Positions 36,301 to 64,000 of a stretch of DNA of 64,000 bases are shown piece by piece. Every line of letters begins with the position of its first letter. Position 1 is the first letter of the stretch. The stretch is from Cheilinus undulatus (taxonomy: Eukaryota; Chordata; Actinopteri; Labriformes; Labridae). The stretch lies in the NCBI RefSeq assembly GCF_018320785.1, contig NC_054875.1, positions 28,401,157 to 28,465,156 of the forward strand. The letters run 5' to 3'. The position numbers and the translations under genes were made by a program. The notes beneath the pieces are model-generated. The model had not been told where the DNA came from and made no database searches. It was given only the letters and a program-made list of their open reading frames with translations.

Positions 36301-39300
36301 TAAATGTAAGTTATTGTGTATACATGGGACAGAGACCATTTTTTAATCACTGGCCCTCAACCCCAACTTTGATGGGTAGAGATGTAAACTTATGTAATAA
36401 ATAAATAAACATGGCTTTAAGTGTAACTACACATAGTTTTTTTTCTGTGTCACCTTAAATAGATGAACATTACAGGGTGTCTGCAGGGTCTAAAAAAGTA
36501 TAAAAAGTTTATAAAAAATTCAGCCAAAATGAAGGCTTTAAAAAAGTCTTAAGTGAAAGACCTGAGGTCTTAAATTTTGTCGTATTTTATTTTATTTTTT
36601 TAGGCTATTTGTCTAAAGAGGTTGTAGACTAGTTTTTCTGCTTATGAATACAACTCAGTTATTGTGAGATATGGCTGCAACAGTAAAGTGATCATTTACA
36701 CAACAATGCTTTAAACCAGAATTAAACCTTTTACTCCTGAAATTGGTATTAGTACACTTTGTTTTTTATCTTTATACTTAGTTGCAGGCTGTGGAACTTT
36801 GTTTTTTTTAACAGCAGTGCTATCTAAAATAGCTATCTTTGAGCCACTTATATAAAACATAGGACCTTCCATTCTGCTACCTTATGGTATCTGGTTCTTT
36901 TCTCTTATATCCTAATCTCAAAATGCTTCAAGAAAGCTTAATTTACATACAACTATGAAAGAAGCTATCTGAATTTTATTTTCTTTTATCACATTCTTGT
37001 CTTACTATCAGCACAGAAACATAACCAACTGTGTTGTTAATATAACTGGTTACAAACTGAAGATGAAATAGGTCTTAAAATGTATGAAAAGAGGCTCAAC
37101 AAAGGTCTTAAAAAGTATTAAATCAAGTGCCAGAGTTTTTCGGTACTTATCCTGCATTAGTGAAATGAAAATGTATCTCTATGATTATTAACTGACAAAA
37201 AACAAATCAGATTCTTTGTGCATACGTTCTGTCTCTGTCGCTTAGCTCAGTCTTGTTCCCCACTCTTTACACCTTCTGCATGCTAATTGTTGCTTCCTTC
37301 CATCTTGCTTGCAAAACATAATAATTACAAACATTTTATTCTTGCAATTCCCCTTGGCAGAAATGTTACAGTGGAGCATATTAGCAACACAAAAGAAATA
37401 ATTTATCATTTTTGATTCTTAAAGCCTTAAGATGCCTCTGATTGAAATAATGCAAGGCTGTTTCATTGACCTTCTCAAAAGCCTGTGCATAAGCTCTCAC
37501 TGACTTTAATGTGGGAGCTTGTTACTGTGCAGTCCTCTGTTTTATTCAGTATCCATCACGAGTTGATTTAATTTATGTGGACAGGGAAGATTCATAGATG
37601 TGGAACAGGTGATTGTCACAACGGCAGCTGGAGATTGGTGGAGCTATGAAGGTGAATCAATGAAGGTGTTCGATATAGAGATAAGACTTTGTTGCCAAAT
37701 GGGGTCAAATAAATTTTTTTGTATTTAGTGGTACTTTTTGTGACTATGGTGGTCCATGGTTCATATCAAAAGCATAATTTCTAAACTAGCACTGACAATG
37801 ATAAGAGGAAATAAGTTGCAATGATTAATCCAAATACAGGGACCACTACTAATCCTTCCATTAGTTAAGTCAGTCAAGGTGTCTTGTCAATTCAGATAAT
37901 AAATCTACTGCACTTAATTCCATCTTTTGTGTATGTGTTAGTGGATCCACAGAGGTTGTGTACTTGGCATGGTAATTGGCTGACAGGTGGCTGTGATTGC
38001 GTGCAAGTCTTTGTTAGCGGCAAGGCCGGAAGCAGAGTGACACCATTTTGACCTGATGCCATTGTGCCAGGCGTTGTACACATCCCAGTCCGGATGTGCC
38101 TCATTCTAACTCATTAAAAACTTATTATTCCCCAACCCTTTTTCCTAATTTCCCCAGATCCCATTTTCCCCACAACTCTCTCCTCCGCTCGCTCTCTCGC
38201 CAACCCACCGACCCCCTCCCTTCTCGGCCACCTTGTCTCTGCCACCCCAGAGCTATTGTTGCTACTGGGGCGTGGCCTTTCATGGGGAGTGATGGGGGGG
38301 CAGACATTTATTCAGCTGAGAGCACCAACACACAGTTAGACACAAAGAGGAAAAGGATGGAGTTAAAGAAAGAAGGACGGCTGTTATAAAGTACTCTTCT
38401 CTACATTAACCAGGAGTATAAGATTAAAGTTGGAGTCATGGTCATGTTTAACTGAAGGACAGGTTTAAAATTACCTCAGAGCTCCACCCATATCCATAGA
38501 TTTGAGTAATATTTTTGCTGTATTGTCTTAACTGTACCCAAGCTTTAATCTGCATTAAAAAGAAACATTTTTGTCAAAAGGACTGTATGTGCTTTTGTGG
38601 CAGGGGCGCTGACACTAAAGGACTTCAGCCGTGTTTATGACATGTCCCAACACCCTGAACAACAGCAGAGCAGGAAGCTGCGGGGTCATTTCAAACAGAG
38701 AAGCAAACATACATGGCTTTACCAAGGCCAAGGGTCCCACCATGTGCTGCAAACACTCAGAAACAGGTGATTACACAAGCACACAAACACACTTTATTCC
38801 TCTTATAGTATTGGCCCATACACCCGTGATTCATAACACGCTTGTCTTTGCTCTTTGGTTGTTATTTTTGCTCAGAGTAACCAGTCTGACACGTCTGCCC
38901 TCCGCTTTGGTGGAGTTGAGTGAGCCACTGCAGGTGATTCGTTATGAGCAGGGAGACTTCAGTAATGCCCATCATGACAGCAGCCCTTCTCATTCAGAGA
39001 CTACGTGTGCCCACACTCGGCTGGCTGGAAACACGTCTGCTCTCACTGAGGTCTCCTGCAGGTTTGTTGGATTTGTATTTCCTGTTTAGCTGACCTTTTG
39101 TTAAGTTTAAAGCTGTGATAAGATTGGAAACAGACAACACGGAGACATTCTCATTTATCTCCAAATTGTATTTATATTTACCACTCTAATAAAGCAATGT
39201 TTAGAATGATGTTTGGCATTGTTTAGTACTGAACAGCATTTCTATTTAATGTCCAAATTGCATTGCTAAATTGCATCATCATGGGGTTTTTTTGTGCTGA

Positions 39301-40561
39301 AAGGAGACCTTTTTTTTAATCACTCATGTTTTCCTCTTTTTCATGTGTCAGGTACCTTACAATGCTATTCCACCTCAGCTCTATAGAGGAAGGTGGTGAG
39401 ACCACCTTTCCTGTGGCTGATAACCGTACATATGAGGAGCAGGTGAGTGCATGTTTTCACAATCATTAAATAAGCATAACCTGTTTCTCTCAATCACCGT
39501 CTAATGATGATAACTCTATACATGGCCTGAGTGTTGTCGACATGCCACAGTCAGTGCTGACACATGACAAGGAATCTGACACCTTAGTAAACTCAGCGAG
39601 CCAAAATAAATGATTAGACGTGAGCTGTTTACAGTTTCGCGTGTCCTAGGCACTGGTCCAGGACGGCATTGATTTGACAGACACCCAGGAGACATGTAGC
39701 AGAGGGAACCTGAGAATAAAACCTACTGCTGGGACGGCCCTCCTCTGGTACAACCATCTCTCTGATGGCAGAGGTAAGAACAGAAGACTTTTAGTATATC
39801 TTTTATGCACATCTGTTGTTTTGATGATTCATGTTGTTGAAAGCCATGCAGACCAAACTTCATGCCAGTCCTGAAGTCTTAATCTTTGTGGCCACAAGCA
39901 TGCGAGTGTGTTTTTAAACTGGGCCATGTTTGTGTTGTAGTCTTTATTTTGATACAAATGTGTGTAGCCCTAATAAAATATAGAACAAAGTGTTCTTCAC
40001 AATCTTCAAATAACTCTCGATATAAAAACACTTTTAACGTACACGCTAGTAAAACACAAGTTTTATAGTGACAACAGTGATATTTTAAAATATATTAAGA
40101 TTATAGAGACTTAGAGCCTCGTGGACCTCACAGATCTGACAAATCTGACTCAAAGGCCCAATAACAACCTTTTGGGTTTATTATAACAAAGAGTTGCTTT
40201 TAGTCCATAAATACTCAACATTTTGTCCAAAGAAAAATAATCATTGTGATTTTTTCTTAAATAATTTCTTGATTATACAGCTCTAATGCCTTCTACACTC
40301 AGTCCTCTTTTCTAAAATGTCCATCTTCCCGCCATGATTTCACAAGGTTGGATGGGAGAGCTGGATGAATATTCCCTCCATGGTGACTGCCCTGTCAGAC
40401 GTGGGGTGAAGTGGGTGGCCAACAGCTGGGTAAATGTGGACCCAGACAGCCAGCGGCAGGTCCGTTACCAGAGACTAGTTGCACAGAGGCATCAAGCTAA
40501 ACCGGGAATAGAGGAGCATTACCAACCTCTCTCACACAGCGACCTCCATCAGGATCTATAG
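30324..40561 (+). CDS. p4htm: Transmembrane prolyl 4-hydroxylase (P4H-TM)
   Basis: Nine exons with consistent phases: 30324-30692, 30816-30897, 35705-35901, 36064-36154, 38604-38766, 38876-39061, 39352-39442, 39650-39773 and 40347-40561. They join to 505 residues, close to the family's roughly 500. P4H-TM is an ER-membrane Fe(II)/2-oxoglutarate dioxygenase linked to HIF-alpha hydroxylation. One membrane segment lies at about residues 45-68. An EF-hand loop, [12 protein letters not shown], is at 205-216. The catalytic domain carries the iron ligands H333 and D335 (HHD) and H446, with K456 ten residues on for 2-oxoglutarate. [24 protein letters not shown] and FPVADNRTY are strongly family-like. 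The second EF-hand has lost its acidic ligands. Intron 2 hosts an antisense sfrp gene. Confidence 0.96.
31192..31197 (-). terminator. Polyadenylation signal of the nested sfrp gene
   Basis: AATAAA on the minus strand, about 110 bases past the sfrp stop codon at 31304-31306. It keeps the nested transcript inside p4htm intron 2. Confidence 0.6.
31304..33003 (-). CDS. Secreted frizzled-related protein (CRD + netrin-like domain)
   Basis: Four minus-strand exons with matching phases: 33003-32447, 32058-31883, 31802-31716 and 31623-31304. They join to 379 residues. Residues 1-36 form a signal peptide. Residues 37-119 are a Gly/Arg/acidic linker, unusually long. A frizzled cysteine-rich domain spans C120-C229 ([35 protein letters not shown]). 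A netrin-like domain follows from C250 to C377 ([16 protein letters not shown]). Such proteins are secreted and bind Wnts or related ligands and proteases. The CRD/NTR style is of the SFRP1/2/5-sizzled-crescent type, but I cannot fix the orthologue. There is an extra CRD cysteine (C208), and the NTR lacks one cysteine of the usual CxC pair. It lies antisense inside p4htm intron 2. Confidence 0.93.
33094..33110 (-). promoter_or_regulatory. TATA box and GC box of the nested sfrp gene
   Basis: On the minus strand CCGCCCACTATAAATACACC places a TATA box (CTATAAATA, 33102-33094) just after a GC-box-like CCGCCC. The start codon is at 33003, so a start site about 30 bases past the TATA box (near 33065) gives a 5' UTR of about 60 bases. 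An octamer-like ATTTGCAT lies just upstream near 33117. Confidence 0.65.
33111..35704. other. Remainder of p4htm intron 2, upstream of sfrp
   Basis: No coding exon is seen. The stretch lies 5' of the sfrp promoter, so any sfrp enhancers are likely here. A GC-richer segment at about 33890-33960 stands out from the AT-rich surroundings. Confidence 0.35.
36471..37165. repeat. Degenerate hAT-like repeat in p4htm intron 4
   Basis: The left side reads CAGGGTGTCTGCAGGGTCTA followed by AAAAAGT repeats. The right side has GGTCTTAAAAAGTATTAAATC and ends near TATCCTG. Both halves carry inverted TCTTAAA-type phrases, as in old fish hAT derivatives. No clear 8-bp duplication was found. Confidence 0.4.
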
Positions 40562-41409
40562 CCTAGCCTTTTTATTCTGACGAGATCATGTGACCACCAT
40601 TTGAAAACCAAGTCACTCTTGCATTCATGAAGTAAGTGGACCAGACAGACTGTCTCCTCATGTCGGATACTGTAGTCATACTCAAAACTGCACCAAAAGC
40701 ATTCCAGATGTAATGGTTATATCATGACTGTGATGCTAATGCTAAAGCGAAATTGGCTTTAATCATAAGTCAGTCTCATCAGGGGAGCTGTTTTTTTTTT
40801 TTTTTGTGGGAGATACTCTTGTCATTAAAAAAAAACATAAATAAGTAGATTAAATGAAACGGAGTGATTGCAGTTATGTTTATTGGACCTTAAGGAAATA
40901 ACATATTCATCGTAACAACTTTATTATAGTTAGCTACAGGTATCATGATGTAAGTTGGGGGATAAAAGACTTCATGCTCCCACTTAAACTTGAAGCATCC
41001 GCACGTTGCAGGTTAGCTGTACTTGTTATTGATGAAAGCTTTTGTCCCAAGCCATATCAAAGAATTTTTTTAGGAATGTGATAATTTGTCTGTTATATTT
41101 TGTTTTCAGAGTTTGTTGTGAAATGATATTTAATAAGGGGTTGCCCCTTTTGCTGCTAATGCAGCTCTGTTCTTTACTGGACTTGACTGCTCGTCACACT
41201 GGCTGTGGGAGGCCTGACCTTCAGGTGGAATTCAATGTTTGTGTTTGTTAACCTCACAAATCCAGAATATTTTATTATCCAAGAGTATTTATTGAGTGTT
41301 ATTTATCACCACTATTTATTCATTTAAGTTAAAGGAATGCATATTTACTACAGCTTGTTGTTGCACTGGATCTGTCATTGTATTTTATTGTATTTGTTCT
41401 ACGTCATTA

Positions 41410-41419
41410 AATAAATAAA
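41410..41419 (+). terminator. p4htm polyadenylation signal
   Basis: Two overlapping AATAAA hexamers (AATAAATAAA) occur about 850 bases after the p4htm stop codon, with a T/G-rich stretch just downstream. This gives a plausible 3' UTR from 40562 to about 41435. Confidence 0.7.
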
Positions 41420-41439
41420 GATTTGTTGTTTTATTATCA

Positions 41440-42160
41440 GTGCTGGGAGTTTCATCATTCACACGAAGCTGTAAGTAAGGAAGTGTCCACTAGATGTCGC
41501 CCAACAACATATATAGTCATGTAAGTAATGATCAAGGTTTCTTTTGTGGTAGCCTTTAATTGACAGCTTCATTTGCAAATTTTCAACGCCAGTGCCCATT
41601 GGTCCATTCTGTCTAGAAGCAGATATATTTACATAACACATCTACACACATCCACTCTCCTGTTATGCTAATGAATACTTAAACTTATATCTTGCATAAC
41701 TAAAAAGCATTTAATTCATAATCACGCTCACATTTAATTTCACCTACAGCGGCATGTCTTGTAGACGGCCCTCGTTATTGAAAAGGGTGGTGGTGAAGAA
41801 TATCGAACTACAACTACAGGTGGAGCCAATATAATATCTATAATTTAAAGGAGAGATTGGGTTACTGATTAAAAAGTGGGGAGACAAAAGTCATGCCGAA
41901 AAAAAGATTAATCTACCTATTAAAAACGATTAACAGCTAAAGAGAAAAATATCTCGATGGTTAAATAAAGGTTAATAAGGGGGCATGCTAAGACCCTCAG
42001 TGTACCCAAAACAAGGAATCCTGAAGCCTATCCTCGTCGTACCAAAGAGATGAACAAATTACAAGAAAATCCGCTATCAGACAGTGCTTTGGGTATTTAC
42101 CTGCACTTACTTGCGTGCTCTCAGGTCAAGGACGTGTTCGTGTAGCGTTATAAACCCATC
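41440..42160. other. Intergenic gap between p4htm and slc6a8
   Basis: No exon or recognisable repeat. It is AT-rich until the CpG-rich slc6a8 promoter begins. Confidence 0.5.
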
Positions 42161-42330
42161 CTTGTGACTCCTCTCATTTTTACTGTTGCTGATGCTGTGC
42201 GCACCGCACTGTGGGCTGGCGTCAGCCAATCACGTCAGCCGGCGGCGGGAGGGGGCGGGGGGAGCGTCGGACCAAGCTATCTGACCGTGGAGCAGCTCGC
42301 AGTCTTCGTCTGTCGAACCGCGGCATCACG
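42160..42330 (+). promoter_or_regulatory. slc6a8 CpG-rich promoter
   Basis: A sharp GC/CpG peak about 500 bases before the slc6a8 start codon. It contains a CCAAT box (42226-42230, AGCCAATCACG), two CACGTCAG-type or GCGTCAG motifs and a GC box GGGGGCGGGG (42251-42260). No TATA box is clear. The orientation is inferred from the downstream gene. Confidence 0.6.
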
Positions 42331-42802
42331 TACAGGTTCATTCACCTCAGACTTTGCTTTTTTTTTTTTAAACAAAATATCTTCAACTTAAGGCACAGTA
42401 TTATTTTCATTTAACTGTCATCCATGAGATTCTTCAGGCTTACCTTCAAGTGCTTCGTCGACTGCTTTTGAATCTCCTTTGTCAACGGCTGAACTGACTG
42501 CGGCGCCTTATTAACATTTTTCCATCTCTTGGCTGAGCTGAGGGGTTCCAACGTGTGATAATCATAAAAACTGAGATTTTATTTATTTCAAGAGGGCGAA
42601 ATAACAAACTCAGAAAATCAAAGAGACAACTGGAGCACTGCACATTGCGGCTACATCTCTGTCTGCCTCTGAGCCCGCCGGGTGCCTTCTTAGCCAGGCA
42701 CATTTAAAAAAAAAAAAACACTCGAGCAGCCCCTGGCTAAACCAACAGCCAGCAGCTTTGCTTTTTAAAAATAGATATATTTTTGTGCCGCTACCCTACA
42801 AT

Positions 42803-63787
<20,985 letters not shown>

Positions 63788-64000
63788 AGAGCTGAGCCCT
63801 ATAGAACACAGAGCAAAGGTTTCCCGTAAATCAACACACACAAACACACAGGCCATACAAAACACATGCACATACTACACAAGCCGTTTAAGAGCAAAGC
63901 CTAGGTTTGTTAAACAACTGGCAGATTTAAATCTATGGAAAAGCCCTGGACTAATGGACCAAAGAGTAGATGGGAGAAGAACTGAAATACGCACTGTCAT
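63788..64000 (+). other. slc6a8 3' UTR, running off the window
   Basis: Sequence after the stop codon TGA (63785-63787). No AATAAA is seen before the window ends, so the UTR continues to the right. Confidence 0.7.

Overview
This is eukaryotic, almost certainly teleost fish, nuclear DNA. The genes are multi-exon with GT/AG introns, the sequence is AT-rich outside a few CpG-rich promoters, and most of the length is introns and intergenic DNA. It is littered with repeat classes typical of fish genomes: Tc1-like elements with TA target duplications, hAT MITEs with 8-bp duplications, tRNA-derived SINEs, and GT and TTC microsatellites. There is no operon structure and no CRISPR array or prokaryotic feature. 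Most open frames in the window are chance ORFs.

Four protein-coding genes can be supported. (1) Minus strand, 11124-13929: the first two coding exons of a PCTAIRE-family cyclin-dependent kinase, most likely cdk16. The kinase domain must lie beyond the left edge. (2) Plus strand, 30324-40561: p4htm, the transmembrane prolyl 4-hydroxylase, reconstructed in nine coding exons (505 residues). (3) Minus strand, 31304-33003: a four-exon secreted frizzled-related protein (379 residues) lying wholly inside p4htm intron 2, with its own TATA box and polyadenylation signal. (4) Plus strand, 42803-63787: slc6a8, the Na+/Cl- dependent creatine transporter, reconstructed in fourteen coding exons (685 residues), with a CpG-rich promoter near 42.2 kb.

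Layout. 1-11 kb is repeat-rich, probably mostly cdk16 intron. 11-14 kb holds the cdk16 N-terminal exons. 14-30 kb has no gene I can recognise, but has MITEs, SINEs, a minisatellite, a CpG-rich block at about 24.7-25.8 kb and some possible conserved non-coding stretches. 30-41 kb is p4htm with the nested sfrp. 41-42.2 kb is a short intergenic gap. 42.2-64 kb is slc6a8, whose introns carry a decayed Tc1-like element, two MITEs, and a hAT-type element that itself carries an inverted-duplicated Tc1-like element.

The four genes have unrelated jobs (cell-cycle-type kinase, oxygen-dependent ER hydroxylase, Wnt-pathway modulator, creatine uptake), and nothing suggests they act together. I found no new multi-gene system. 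The points most worth a second look are the antisense nested sfrp and its odd cysteine pattern, loss of calcium ligands in the second EF-hand of P4HTM, the enlarged extracellular loop of Slc6a8, and the nested and palindromic transposon structures.
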